Source of the DNA: Polynucleobacter sp. 80A-SIGWE
Lineage (GTDB): Bacteria; Pseudomonadota; Gammaproteobacteria; Burkholderiales; Burkholderiaceae
Direction of reading: 5' to 3'
Assembly (NCBI RefSeq): GCF_018882295.1
Contig: NZ_JACVOR010000001.1
Coordinates: forward strand, 744,001-808,000
Length of the DNA: 64,000 nucleotides
Shown here: piece after piece, positions 48,719-58,086 of the stretch
How positions within the stretch are numbered: the first letter of the stretch is position 1
Layout of the letters: each line of letters begins with the position of its first letter
Notes under the pieces: model-generated
Told to the model about the DNA's origin: nothing
What the model saw: the letters and a program-made list of their open reading frames with translations, nothing else
Database searches by the model: none
Translations under genes and position numbers: made by a program

Positions 48719-50125
48719 ATGGGAAGTATCAAACAAGACATTAAAGAAACCTACTTGGGCGTCTACGAGACCGCCCAAGAAAAGTGGAGCGACTTTACCC
48801 AGTTTTTAGTAGAGGCATGGCCTATATTGGCAATCCTATTATTGGGTTTAATTGGGGTTTGGTGGTATGCCGATCCACCACCACCTAGACATGTTGTGAT
48901 GGCAACGGGGCAGCCCGGAGGATCCTATCATGCTCTAGGAGAGAAATATGCTGCCTTTTTTGAGAAAAAAGGAATCACCCTTGAGCTTTTACCAACGAAG
49001 GGCGCTGAAGAGAATGTTGCACATTTAGTTGATCGAAAGGATCCCGTGCAAGCAGCCTTTGTACAGGCTGGTGCGTTTAAACCCCATGACATTGTTGGAG
49101 TTCAATCCCTTGGGACGATATCTTACGACCCGATCTGGTTATTTTATCGAGGTACCGAGGTCAACACAAATGATTACCAAGAGATAAAAGCACGATCCCG
49201 TTACTTTCTTAACTCCAAAATTTCGGTAGGTATAAAAGGTAGCGGAACGCATGCGCAGGCGATGAAAATTCTGAAGGAGAATGGATTTGAGGAGGGCCCT
49301 AATTTTCTTTATCTTTCAGGGGCGAAAGCAACCGAGGCTTTGCAAAAAGGTGAGATTGATGCGGCGTTTATTGTTGATGCTTACGAAGCCCCCAATGTCC
49401 AGGCTCTCTTAGCGGATCCAAACTTGCATCTATCCGCATTTCCCAGAGCAGAAGCCTATTCTCGTTTATTGCCTTATATGCAGATTCTCAAGGTTCCAGC
49501 TGGTGGATTTAGTTTGATACGCAACTTTCCTTCTAGAGACATTCAGCTGATGGCATCAACCACCAATTTACTGATTGATGACAGAATGCATCCGGCACTG
49601 CAATTTTTATTCTTAGAGGCCGCTCGCGAGATTAATGGAAAGGCCACCTTCTTTTCGGAGCGCGGTGAATTTCCTGCTTTCAAAAATACAGGCCTACCGC
49701 AAAGTCCAGTCGCTTTGCACTACGAAAAAAATGGCTCCCCATTGTTGATGACCTATTTACCATTCTGGTTGGCTGAGTTGGTCAATCGTTTGATATTTGT
49801 ATTTCTGCCATTCTGCGCATTGGCTTACCCAATACTACTGACCTTGCCAGGCTATCGTAATAAGCGCATGCGTCGGAAGATTAATCAGTTGTATGGAGTC
49901 CTAAAGAGTTATGAGCAGGAGTTGACCAATAACTATCAGCCGGAAACGAGAGACGAATACCTCAAGAAATTAGATCTACTGGAGTATCAAGCTCTTCAGT
50001 TAAAGGTTTCTAAGAATATGGCTGGCGATTACTATGCATTGCGAACCAGCATTGACTATGTCCGTAACTGCTTGAATCGGGGTGAGCATCCTTATCAATT
50101 TGAAGATGAGAATGGTGGCGTATAG
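48719..50125 (+). CDS. TAXI-type TRAP solute-binding protein, membrane-anchored
   Basis: The 468-residue protein has an N-terminal membrane helix (WPILAILLLGLIGVWWYA near 40), a TAXI-family domain (about 60-330, MATGQPGGSYHALGEKYA) and a second hydrophobic segment near 360-380 followed by a cytoplasmic coiled tail (RRKINQLYGVLKSYEQEL). Canonical TAXI proteins are secreted and work with a DctQM-type permease; none is encoded here. The extra C-terminal helix and tail suggest a sensor-like or anchored role, as seen in other unlinked TAXI genes. It precedes a DUF3422 gene by 31 bp. Confidence 0.82.
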   Translation: MGSIKQDIKETYLGVYETAQEKWSDFTQFLVEAWPILAILLLGLIGVWWYADPPPPRHVVMATGQPGGSYHALGEKYAAFFEKKGITLELLPTKGAEENVAHLVDRKDPVQAAFVQAGAFKPHDIVGVQSLGTISYDPIWLFYRGTEVNTNDYQEIKARSRYFLNSKISVGIKGSGTHAQAMKILKENGFEEGPNFLYLSGAKATEALQKGEIDAAFIVDAYEAPNVQALLADPNLHLSAFPRAEAYSRLLPYMQILKVPAGGFSLIRNFPSRDIQLMASTTNLLIDDRMHPALQFLFLEAAREINGKATFFSERGEFPAFKNTGLPQSPVALHYEKNGSPLLMTYLPFWLAELVNRLIFVFLPFCALAYPILLTLPGYRNKRMRRKINQLYGVLKSYEQELTNNYQPETRDEYLKKLDLLEYQALQLKVSKNMAGDYYALRTSIDYVRNCLNRGEHPYQFEDENGGV

Positions 50126-50156
50126 TTTGCTAATAGCAATTTAATACGCAACGCTT

Positions 50157-51512
50157 ATGAAACCATACGATCACCCAGCTCGAAAACAGTTGCATGAAGA
50201 AGTGCATGCCAGGCCGCCTATCGCGCTTTGGCCAAATGAGAGGGTGTTATCCCAATCTTTTTTACTTGATGCGGATTCTCGTCAGTCTCAGATTCTGTGG
50301 ATTCAAAAGCTCAGCGCTGCATTGGGCATCTCCAATGATGGTGAGCAAGACCACTCTTTCAAGATGCTTACTCTGGCGCCTGAGCCGGAGAGGGTGCTGA
50401 TTAAATGGGAGTTACATGGTGAGTTTGCAACCATCGCAGCTATTGTGCATAACCCCGCAAAAATTACTGGACCACTGCTGGATTCTCGTCTCGCCTTAGA
50501 GAAGGGTTTAGATAATTTATTTCATAGTCTAGGTTGTCCAACCATTGTTGAGGCAGGCGGCGAAAGAATTTCCGCCTTAGATCTGGCGTTTGAGCATCGC
50601 CCTTTGTTTGCAGAGGCTCAAGAGGTATCAGCTATTTTTAGTGGAAATACCGTCTTGGGTAGTTATATTCTTTCAAGCAAGAAAGCGCAGCTGTGGACAG
50701 ACTTACGCTTGGATGAGGATGGCTATATCTCTTACTTCATTCCACACGATGTTTTGGGTTCACGACAGGCTGGTCGCGTAGCGCGAGCGATTGCCGAAGC
50801 CGAAACTTATCGCATGGCTGCAATGATTGCTTTCCCCGTAGCCAAGAGCCTCTCTATGCCACTCAGAAGTGCGGAGTCGGAATTAGCGGATTTATCTAAC
50901 AACATCTCTCAACTCCAGACTGAACCAGGTGTGCATACTGAAAAAGATGGACAGTTCTTAGGAGAACTTTCTCATTTGGCATCAAGAGCGGAGCAGTGGA
51001 TATCAGGCTATGGCTTACGCTTTACTGCTGCTGAGGCCTATAGCCAATTACTCAGTAAAAACTTATATGAGCTAGCAGAGTCTCCAATTCCAGGCGTCCA
51101 ATCTCTCTCTGAGTTTATGGATAGACGTTTTCAACCTGCCATGGGTACCTGTATTTGGACTCAGCGCAGATTAAAAGAATTGTCTGATCGCATCTCAAGA
51201 ACAACACAAACTTTGCGAACGCGTATTGAGTTTGTAAATGAAGAACAGACGCAAAAACTGCTCGCTAGCATGGATCAGCGTGCGCGTCTGCAATTGCGCT
51301 TGCAGGAAACTGTGGAGAGCCTATCAGTTTTGGTGTTGACTTACTATGCCGTGAGCTTATTGGCCTATGTCGCCAAAGGTGGCAAAGAGGCGGGCTTTGC
51401 TATTCATCCAGAAATTGTTGCTGCAATTGCTGCTCCAGTGGTGGCGATCATCTTCTTGTTTATTAGCAAGCGACGACGCAAGAGAATTGTTGAGATGGGT
51501 AAATCTCTGTAG
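50157..51512 (+). CDS. DUF3422 family membrane protein
   Basis: The 451-residue protein has a soluble N-terminal part beginning HPARKQLHEEVHARPP, the signature of DUF3422, a long helical middle, and two membrane segments at the C-terminus (SLSVLVLTYYAVSLLAYVA and VAAIAAPVVAIIFLFI). Function is unknown. It probably shares a transcript with the TAXI gene and ends at a strong terminator. Confidence 0.88.
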   Translation: MKPYDHPARKQLHEEVHARPPIALWPNERVLSQSFLLDADSRQSQILWIQKLSAALGISNDGEQDHSFKMLTLAPEPERVLIKWELHGEFATIAAIVHNPAKITGPLLDSRLALEKGLDNLFHSLGCPTIVEAGGERISALDLAFEHRPLFAEAQEVSAIFSGNTVLGSYILSSKKAQLWTDLRLDEDGYISYFIPHDVLGSRQAGRVARAIAEAETYRMAAMIAFPVAKSLSMPLRSAESELADLSNNISQLQTEPGVHTEKDGQFLGELSHLASRAEQWISGYGLRFTAAEAYSQLLSKNLYELAESPIPGVQSLSEFMDRRFQPAMGTCIWTQRRLKELSDRISRTTQTLRTRIEFVNEEQTQKLLASMDQRARLQLRLQETVESLSVLVLTYYAVSLLAYVAKGGKEAGFAIHPEIVAAIAAPVVAIIFLFISKRRRKRIVEMGKSL

Positions 51513-51516
51513 GCAT

Positions 51517-51543
51517 AAAAAAAGAGGCCGAGGCCTCTTTTTT
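51517..51543. terminator. Bidirectional terminator between DUF3422 and the sulfide dehydrogenase genes
   Basis: AAAAAAAGAGGCC (51517-51529), GA, GGCCTCTTTTTT (51532-51543): an almost loopless perfect palindrome with A and T runs, able to stop both converging operons. Confidence 0.9.
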
Positions 51544-51561
51544 AATTGATGCAAATACTGC

Positions 51562-52839
51562 TTAACCCAGGCTATCAGCCCAGATGTTGTGCGCCCAGCC
51601 CCAAGCATAAACACCCTCAAGGGTAGATGGTGCAGGTGATAAGCCACCAGAACCTGGAACGGTCTTAAAGGTTTTCTCGGCAGCGTTGTATTGATGAACG
51701 CTAGCAACGTGAACCACTTCGCGATCATTTACAAAGCTGTAGCAAGTATTGGTCAGCACTGGTGCTGGATTGACTTCCCAGCCACTCAATTCCGCAACGA
51801 TAGCTGCAGCTGCTACTTTGGCGTGTTGGTTAGCCATATGGCCAGACTTCGGCATTAATGGCGCAATTTGAATAGAGTCACCCAGCACGTGAATATCTTT
51901 GCGAGCAGTTGATTCAAAGTTTAGGAAGTTGACATTCACCCAGCGGCCATTGGAATTGGCTAAGCCAGTTTTTATGGCAATCTCACCAGCGGACATTTGC
52001 GGGAGAACGTTCAATACATCAGCTTTAACGTCATCCTCAACTTCGAGCTTCAGTGTTTTAGTTTTCGCATCAACACCAACTACATTGCTCTTTGGTCGGT
52101 ATTCAATGATTCCAGCATACTGTTCAGCCCATACCTTCTTGAATAAGGCGCCCTTGGATGTCACATCTTGATTGGCATCCAAAATGACGACCTTACCTTT
52201 AGGGTTGTGGGTCTTGAGGTAGTTGGCAACCTGGCAGGCGCGCTCGTACGGTCCAGGAGGGCAGCGATATGGAGCTTCTGGGATCGTGATGGCAAAGGTG
52301 CCACCTTCACGCATAGCGGCAATTTGCTTATGCAGAGCAACAGTTTCTGGTCCTGCTTTCCAAGCTTGGAGAGTGACGCCATCCTTATTGGCTTGCGCAA
52401 GACCCTCAATGCTCTTGAAATTCAGTGAAACACCGGGAGACACAATAGCTTTGTCGTAACGCAAAGTCTTGCCTGAGGCGAGTGTAACTGTTTTCTTATC
52501 CGGGTCAATGCTGCTGACACTGTCTTGAACAATCTTGATGCCATGACGCTTGCTCAGGGTGTCATATGGAGAGGTGATTTCGGCTAAAGTGCGCGAGCCA
52601 CCAATCACTAAATTGGACATTGGGCAGGAAACAAATGCTGTGTTTGGCTCAATCAGAGTTACTCGTGCAGTGTTATTGGAGAACAAGCGCAAATATTTAG
52701 CAGCAGTAGCGCCGCCATATCCACCACCAATGACCAAGATTTCTGCTTTTTGTAAATTCGCTGCCTTTGCTGGGCTTGAAAGACCTGCAAGTAGACCTAC
52801 TGCTGCAGCGCTCTGACCTATAAAATGTCGACGATCCAT
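51562..52839 (-). CDS. fccB: Flavocytochrome c sulfide dehydrogenase flavoprotein subunit (FccB/SoxF-like)
   Basis: The 425-residue protein has a Tat-type signal (DRRHFIGQSAAAVGLLAG), a dinucleotide-binding motif VIGGGYGGATAAKYLR and the family's C-terminal FCSD flavin-binding region. Cysteines in YRCPPGPYERAC near residue 195 and NTCYSF near 365 fit the redox-active disulfide of FccB. It should oxidise sulfide to sulfur and pass electrons to the cytochrome encoded just upstream (10-bp gap). No sox genes are in the window, so sulfide detoxification rather than lithotrophy is a reasonable inference. Confidence 0.88.
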   Translation of the reverse strand: MDRRHFIGQSAAAVGLLAGLSSPAKAANLQKAEILVIGGGYGGATAAKYLRLFSNNTARVTLIEPNTAFVSCPMSNLVIGGSRTLAEITSPYDTLSKRHGIKIVQDSVSSIDPDKKTVTLASGKTLRYDKAIVSPGVSLNFKSIEGLAQANKDGVTLQAWKAGPETVALHKQIAAMREGGTFAITIPEAPYRCPPGPYERACQVANYLKTHNPKGKVVILDANQDVTSKGALFKKVWAEQYAGIIEYRPKSNVVGVDAKTKTLKLEVEDDVKADVLNVLPQMSAGEIAIKTGLANSNGRWVNVNFLNFESTARKDIHVLGDSIQIAPLMPKSGHMANQHAKVAAAAIVAELSGWEVNPAPVLTNTCYSFVNDREVVHVASVHQYNAAEKTFKTVPGSGGLSPAPSTLEGVYAWGWAHNIWADSLG

Positions 52840-52848
52840 GGCGCCTCC

Positions 52849-53178
52849 TTATTGTTTCTTGCCAAGTTGATTGGCAATGGTGGTGAGTTGTTCGTCTGTG
52901 TAACCTTTGGCAAGTTGCGGCATGATGGTGCCTTCTCGTGCGCCAGACTTAAATGCTTTTAATTGAGTCAGCATTTGTTCGCTTGTAAGGGTATTGATCA
53001 GCGGCATACCGCCATCAACCACACCTTTGCCATCCGTACCGTGGCAATTCGCACAAGTTGCGGCGAGGCCACGTTTATATAATTGGTCGGCAGTTTGAGC
53101 GAAGCTGAGCCCGCTCCACTGGCTTAAGCCAATGAGGGCGCTGGCCACCAAAATGGGTTTTAAATACTTCACTTGCAT
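52849..53178 (-). CDS. fccA: Class I cytochrome c, partner of the FccB-like flavoprotein
   Basis: A 109-residue protein with a signal peptide ending at SFA-Q, a haem-binding CANCH motif near residue 41 and a likely distal Met in GTIMPQLAKG. It is the first gene of a two-gene unit with the flavoprotein and should act as its electron acceptor. It is a single-haem subunit, as in SoxE/FccA of the short type. The symbol is by context. Confidence 0.85.
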   Translation of the reverse strand: MQVKYLKPILVASALIGLSQWSGLSFAQTADQLYKRGLAATCANCHGTDGKGVVDGGMPLINTLTSEQMLTQLKAFKSGAREGTIMPQLAKGYTDEQLTTIANQLGKKQ

Positions 53179-53348
53179 AGGGATAATCTCCGTCTTACAT
53201 ACAGCTGTTCTTAGGATGATGCTGATTGACTCTATCTTAATCAGATGGGGATGGGATTGGTGGTTTTACTTAGATTGATTTTCAATATGCTCAGAACCAA
53301 AAACGAGGGTACTGCCCTTGATAGTTTTTAGCTTTTACCCTCAAGAGC

Positions 53349-53354
53349 TATAAA
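53349..53354 (+). promoter_or_regulatory. -10 box placed for a near-leaderless glycosyltransferase mRNA
   Basis: TATAAA is followed by 8 nt and the ATG at 53363; no Shine-Dalgarno sequence is visible. The rest of the 184-bp divergent gap toward the cytochrome gene shows no recognisable operator. Confidence 0.35.
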
Positions 53355-53362
53355 CTAACGAT

Positions 53363-55084
53363 ATGCGTGGCTCTTTTACTTACCGAAATGCAATCTTCAT
53401 CCTACTTCTAGGTGTATTTACCTACCTCTATGGTTTGGATAGTCGTTTTGCTCCAAAGAATGGGGATGAATATCCCTATATGCACATCGTCCGGATGACT
53501 GCTGATGCTGGAGCTTGGTTACCCCTCCAATCTGAGATGGATGGCATTAAAAATACCAAGCCGCCTTTGGTGTTTTGGGAAGGTATCGCTAGTACGGGGT
53601 GGGGGAGTGACTGGACGCTCTTGGCACTGCGTTGGCCCAGCGTTTTATATACCGGCCTAACGGCATTGTTCTTATTTCTGACGGTGGCTCGGTATAGCGG
53701 CAGAAAGCAGACTGGCTTATTGGCGGCTTTGGTATGGCTTTCCTTTTTTGCAACCTATCGCTATGGCCGACCATTTTTGACAGATCCCCCCGAAGTGTTT
53801 TGGTTGAGCCTGCCATTCTTTGCGCTGCTTTATTGGGGTAGGACTGCATTTGAATCCAAGCTTTTTTTTCCGGTAATGGCGGGCGCCTGCTTTGGCATGG
53901 CTTTACTCTCAAAGTCGTTTGCTTATATTGTTCCTGCCACATTTGCCTTGGGCTTGTTTTACTGGCGCTGGCGTGAGTGGAGTATCCCGAAAGTCTTATT
54001 GCAAGACTTATATAAAGTGATATTGATTGCTATTCTGGCTTTGGGTGTATTTGCACTCTGGTTTTTGCTAGATCCATTTCCGGAGGCAGTCTGGAAAGAA
54101 TTTGTATTGGGTGAGAATGCCGGCAAGTTCGAGGCGCGTAGCTCTAACTACCTTTTAGATTTAGTGCGTGGCGGGGACAGTATTTGGATGCTGGCTTTAA
54201 CCACCTTAGCCAATGCTGGACTATTTACTTTCGTATTGATATCCGCATTGATTCAATCTTGGAAACAGCGGCGCTTCATATCGCTTGAAGAGGGCTTATT
54301 ACTGCTTTTAGTATTGGCATTCTTCATCGTCTTTAGTTTGCCAAGTCAGCGTTCTGGCCGCTATCTATTGCCGGTAATGCCAGCCTTCGCTGCTTTGATT
54401 GCAATGTATTGGGATCGATTGCCTTTATGGGGATTCCGAATTGCATTGCTACTACAGTTGATATTGCTTTCTGCCCTTGCTTGGGTAGGCGGAAATTTGC
54501 AGCTATCAAATTTCTTAGGTCAGCCTGCCATCTGGAATTACTCACCGTGGCATTGGGCCTTTATGGGGCTTGCGATCGCTCTAGTGTTGCTAGGTATATT
54601 CAATCGAGAGCGCAGCAAGACAATTGCTTTGGCAGCCTGCTTTTTTTGCTACTGCGCCCTCACTAGTAGCCTGGCTCCGCTGGAAGGTGCATTGGGCCGA
54701 TACTCACAATCCACTATCCAAGGAGTTGCTGGGCAAGATGTTTGGGTGCCTTGCGACTACCGCGCCAAGGATGAGGAGTATCGACTCTTATTGCCAGGCG
54801 CAACATTGCATGGCTATTTAGCGAAAGATGCCAACCAAATCGATTTATTGAGCAGCACTTATCCATTGGTAGCGCTACAGTCACCGATCGGCGTAGAGCC
54901 GGAGCTTTGTGACTCTTGCAAGATCGTGGGTAAGCGCATGGAGATGCGAGCCCGTCATTCTGATGCGGAGATTCAGGCGATACTCAAAGGTCATATTGGA
55001 GAGCACCTATTTGTGAATGAATATTTAGTTTCTACACCTGCAACAATTGCGTTGCCAGTGGTGGGTAAGGATGCTTGTCGATGA
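53363..55084 (+). CDS. ArnT-like glycosyltransferase (GT39/GT83 family)
   Basis: The 573-residue membrane protein has about 12 hydrophobic segments and the ArnT/PMT-type first periplasmic loop with the acidic pair (KNGDEYPYMHIVRM near residue 35) and KPPLVFW near 67. Such enzymes move a sugar from undecaprenyl phosphate to lipid A or to a protein on the outer side of the inner membrane. It starts a three-gene unit whose genes overlap by 4 bp each. The acceptor is unknown; lipid A modification is one option. Confidence 0.86.
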   Translation: MRGSFTYRNAIFILLLGVFTYLYGLDSRFAPKNGDEYPYMHIVRMTADAGAWLPLQSEMDGIKNTKPPLVFWEGIASTGWGSDWTLLALRWPSVLYTGLTALFLFLTVARYSGRKQTGLLAALVWLSFFATYRYGRPFLTDPPEVFWLSLPFFALLYWGRTAFESKLFFPVMAGACFGMALLSKSFAYIVPATFALGLFYWRWREWSIPKVLLQDLYKVILIAILALGVFALWFLLDPFPEAVWKEFVLGENAGKFEARSSNYLLDLVRGGDSIWMLALTTLANAGLFTFVLISALIQSWKQRRFISLEEGLLLLLVLAFFIVFSLPSQRSGRYLLPVMPAFAALIAMYWDRLPLWGFRIALLLQLILLSALAWVGGNLQLSNFLGQPAIWNYSPWHWAFMGLAIALVLLGIFNRERSKTIALAACFFCYCALTSSLAPLEGALGRYSQSTIQGVAGQDVWVPCDYRAKDEEYRLLLPGATLHGYLAKDANQIDLLSSTYPLVALQSPIGVEPELCDSCKIVGKRMEMRARHSDAEIQAILKGHIGEHLFVNEYLVSTPATIALPVVGKDACR

Positions 55085-56328
55085 GCCGTGTAATTGCCCT
55101 CTGTTTTTTATTACTTGCCTCGGTACTGGGCTACCTCCACATTGATAGTCGTCCTGTATGGGCACCTTTTGCTAGCGCCTACCCAGTTGATGTTGCAAAT
55201 CCAGTCGAGGATTCTCCTGAGTTACCTGAAAGCAATAAACCAGTAAAGACTTTGAAAAATGCTGCGCCAGTAAAACAGGCGCAACCCAGCTTGAGGACGG
55301 ACTGGTTGCCCGATACGGGAGCTCCCTCGGTGCATGCGGCCTCTTTAATTGCACTAAAGGATGGCGGGGTGAGGGCGTTCTGGTTTGCAGGAAGTCGAGA
55401 GGGTGCGCCAGATGTGGCTATTTATACAGCCGTCTTTGATCCACAGGTATCTAGGTGGAGTGCTCCAACTGTTGTGATGGATAGAGTCAGCGCAGAAAAA
55501 GGTTTGTCCCGCTACATTGCCAAATTGGGTAACCCCGTTCCAGCCAGAATGGCTGATGGCCGCATGCAGTTATTTTTTGTCACTGTTTCTATTGGGGGTT
55601 GGGCTGGCAGCTCAATCTCTTCAGTGATTTCAGATGATGAGGGTTTAACTTGGGGTCGACCACAGCGACTCATTAGCTCGCCATTGATTAACCTCAGCAC
55701 CTTGGTAAAGTCACCGGCCATGCTGTTTACGGATGGGCGACTAGGATTACCGGCATATCACGAGTGGATTGGTCGTTTTGGAGAGTTCCTCAGAATTGAT
55801 GCGAGTCAGGTGATTGATAAGCGACGTATGAGTTCTGGCAGGGGCGCGATTCAGCCTGTTGTCTTTGGTGATGGACCGCAAGATGCGAGTGCTTTTTTCC
55901 GCCAAACTCGCTCAAGCTCTCAGCCAAAGCAAATCCCTGTTAGTGAAACCAAAGATGCTGGACAGTCTTGGGTGGTAACAAAAGATCTTGAGATCTCAAA
56001 TCCGAACTCCGCTCTCGCTGCGCTAACTTTGGCTAATGGTACGAGATTGATGGTTCTCAATAATATTGAGGCAGGTCGCTATCGTTTGGTGATGGTAATG
56101 CGTGAATCCAATTCTGCTCAATGGCAAGTAATACAAGTGCTCGAAGATGATGAGTCTTTAGCTAATGATCAGCGTCGAGAGTTTTCTTACCCATACTTAA
56201 TTTCTGCCAATGGTGAAGATGCGCATCTTGCCTATACCTGGGATAGAAAAAAGATTAGACATGTTTACTTTCCAGTCGCCTGGTTTAAGCATGCCGTAAG
56301 TAGCCTCAAAGAAAAGGAAGTGCAATGA
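55081..56328 (+). CDS. Sialidase-like (BNR_2) exported protein
   Basis: From the ATG at 55081 (ATGA overlap with the glycosyltransferase stop) the protein has 415 residues: an N-terminal hydrophobic segment, a Pro-rich linker to about residue 75, then a sialidase-like propeller with FWFAGSREGAPDVAIY near 100, and Asp-box-like repeats SDDEGLTWG and TKDAGQSWV. The SREG segment carries the Arg that binds carboxylates in sialidases. It may hydrolyse or bind a sugar acid on the cell surface. A TTG 6 nt upstream is less likely as start. Activity is not shown. Confidence 0.78.
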   Translation: MSRVIALCFLLLASVLGYLHIDSRPVWAPFASAYPVDVANPVEDSPELPESNKPVKTLKNAAPVKQAQPSLRTDWLPDTGAPSVHAASLIALKDGGVRAFWFAGSREGAPDVAIYTAVFDPQVSRWSAPTVVMDRVSAEKGLSRYIAKLGNPVPARMADGRMQLFFVTVSIGGWAGSSISSVISDDEGLTWGRPQRLISSPLINLSTLVKSPAMLFTDGRLGLPAYHEWIGRFGEFLRIDASQVIDKRRMSSGRGAIQPVVFGDGPQDASAFFRQTRSSSQPKQIPVSETKDAGQSWVVTKDLEISNPNSALAALTLANGTRLMVLNNIEAGRYRLVMVMRESNSAQWQVIQVLEDDESLANDQRREFSYPYLISANGEDAHLAYTWDRKKIRHVYFPVAWFKHAVSSLKEKEVQ

Positions 56329-56948
56329 TCGCCTCATATTTACAGCCCATTGCCTTATTGGAGATGTCTCTTACTTGCGCGGTAGTGCTCATGGTGTTTT
56401 TGCAAAAGCTGAGCTCAAAAGAAATTCCATTTGCAGTGCGCATTTTCTTGGTTTTCTTATTGGTTAACTTATTTTTCTGGCCGCTAGGAATGTCATTGGA
56501 ATTGCCTCTATCTGCTTATGTACGCGGCGTTACTGGTGATCTTAGTATTGTGACAATGCTCTTGTTGTGGAGCTCCATGCTTCCTACTGCTAAAAAGACG
56601 CCGCTTGGATTTAAGGTGCCACTGGCACTCATTGCAATTGCGTTTTATCCCTTGGCGCTTGGCTTTGGCATGATGGATCCTTATGTGTGGGGCTATGGTT
56701 CCATTGGCTTCTTGATTGCTGTCGTCGTATTCGCCATTTTTTGCGGTCTCGCTGGTTGGACTAAGGGTGTTTGGATTCTTTCGCTTGCGATCATTGCTTG
56801 GGCAGCGCATTGGCATGAATCAGCAAATCTTTGGGACTATCTCTTAGATCCTTTCTTGGCTTTATGGGCTGTGTTTGCCATCCCTAGTGCGATTTATCAG
56901 AAGCGTCGTGAGAAGTCGCAATCAGGCTACCTCTTTAGAGCGGGCTGA
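56325..56948 (+). CDS. Membrane protein of unknown function, third gene of the glycosyltransferase unit
   Basis: A 207-residue protein with about six membrane segments and few charged residues; a conserved-looking HWHESANLWDYLLDPFL lies near residue 165-181. I do not recognise a family. Its ATG overlaps the stop of the sialidase-like gene (ATGA), so it is part of the same three-gene unit and may assist the export or modification of the same glycan. Confidence 0.65.
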   Translation: MIASYLQPIALLEMSLTCAVVLMVFLQKLSSKEIPFAVRIFLVFLLVNLFFWPLGMSLELPLSAYVRGVTGDLSIVTMLLLWSSMLPTAKKTPLGFKVPLALIAIAFYPLALGFGMMDPYVWGYGSIGFLIAVVVFAIFCGLAGWTKGVWILSLAIIAWAAHWHESANLWDYLLDPFLALWAVFAIPSAIYQKRREKSQSGYLFRAG

Positions 56949-56986
56949 TTATTGCAGCCTAATTTCCCTAGTAAATTTTAGGCAAC

Positions 56987-57016
56987 AAAAAAGCCAGCAG
57001 ATCGCTGGCTTTTTTG
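56987..57016. terminator. Bidirectional terminator between the glycan unit and tctC (second copy)
   Basis: AAAAAAGCCAGC (56987-56998) pairs perfectly with GCTGGCTTTTTT (57004-57015) over a 5-nt loop. It ends both the plus-strand unit and the minus-strand tctC operon. Confidence 0.93.
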
Positions 57017-57034
57017 TTTGCTGCTATTCCGGAA

Positions 57035-58027
57035 TTAATCTGGAATATTTGCTTTACGAATGACTGGACCCCAGACGTTGATTTCTTTTTCAAGGTGATC
57101 CTTGAGGCCTTTAGAAGAGATCTTCTCTGCTGGCACGATATCAATGTTGGCATCTTCCAAGCGCTTCTTCACATCAGGTGTATTCAATGCTTTCTTCAAT
57201 GCTGCATTGATTTTGTCCTGAATTGGCTGTGGAACGCCTTTTGGAACATACACACCATGCCAAACTTTCACTTCAAAGCCTTTGAGGCCTTGTTCGTTCA
57301 AAGTTGGTACGTTAGGAATTGCTGGCAAACGCTTCATAGTTGTTGTGCCGAATGCTTTTACACGGCCATCCTTGATGTAAGGAATAGTTTGTGTAGTTTG
57401 GTCGCACAAGAGGTCAACTTGACCACCCAAGAGGTCGGTCAAAGCAGGGCCGGTACCTTTGTAAGGGATGTTCGTCAATTTCACGCCCATACGACTTTGA
57501 AATAACAAGCCGCATAACTGTGACACTGCGCCTGGACCGGCGTTAGCCATTGTTACTTTTGAACCATTAGCTTTGATATAGGCTTCGAGTTCTTTAAAGT
57601 TATTGGCAGGCAAATCTTTTTTACCCAGCAATACCATTGGTACATCAGCTACTTGGCCAATGTAATCAAAGCTAGTCATTGGGTCATACGGGAGTTTGTC
57701 GTACAGCGCGTTTGCTGTAGCCATACCCATATGGTGAATGTACATTGTGTAGCCATCTGGGGCTGCGCGAGCTACCTTGGTAGAGGCAATCGTGCCACCA
57801 GCACCAGGAACGTTCTCAACCACAACAGTTTGACCTAAAGCCTGACCCATAGGTACGGCGATCAAACGCGCGATTGTGTCAGTTGGACCACCAGCAGCAA
57901 ATGGCACAACTAACTGAATGGATTTGGTGGGCCAGTCCTTTTGGGCGGATGCAATATTGCTACCCAAAAGAGTGCCAGCGCTAATGACTGCGGCAATGCC
58001 AGTGAATATGGTTTTTTGTAATTTCAT
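57035..58027 (-). CDS. Bug/TctC family solute-binding protein, second copy
   Basis: A 330-residue secreted receptor with signal peptide ending SNIASA-Q, the motif IQLVVPFAAGGPTDTIARL near residue 37 and the KVTMANAGPGAVSQLCG loop near 155. It lies 59 bp after a CitE-like lyase gene, at the end of a catabolic gene row, so its ligand probably feeds that pathway. No tctA or tctB is next to it; it may use the permease encoded at 6611-8679 or another copy. Confidence 0.88.
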   Translation of the reverse strand: MKLQKTIFTGIAAVISAGTLLGSNIASAQKDWPTKSIQLVVPFAAGGPTDTIARLIAVPMGQALGQTVVVENVPGAGGTIASTKVARAAPDGYTMYIHHMGMATANALYDKLPYDPMTSFDYIGQVADVPMVLLGKKDLPANNFKELEAYIKANGSKVTMANAGPGAVSQLCGLLFQSRMGVKLTNIPYKGTGPALTDLLGGQVDLLCDQTTQTIPYIKDGRVKAFGTTTMKRLPAIPNVPTLNEQGLKGFEVKVWHGVYVPKGVPQPIQDKINAALKKALNTPDVKKRLEDANIDIVPAEKISSKGLKDHLEKEINVWGPVIRKANIPD

Positions 58028-58086
58028 TTAAGTCTCCGTTAATATTTAATGCTTATGAATTTTGCCACCTTTATTTGCTATCGACT

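Noticed and set aside
56959-56972. A third copy of the response-regulator promoter element (CTAATTTCCCTAGT)
   Set aside because: It matches at 13 of 14 positions but lies after a gene and just before a terminator, with no -10 at the required distance; probably chance.
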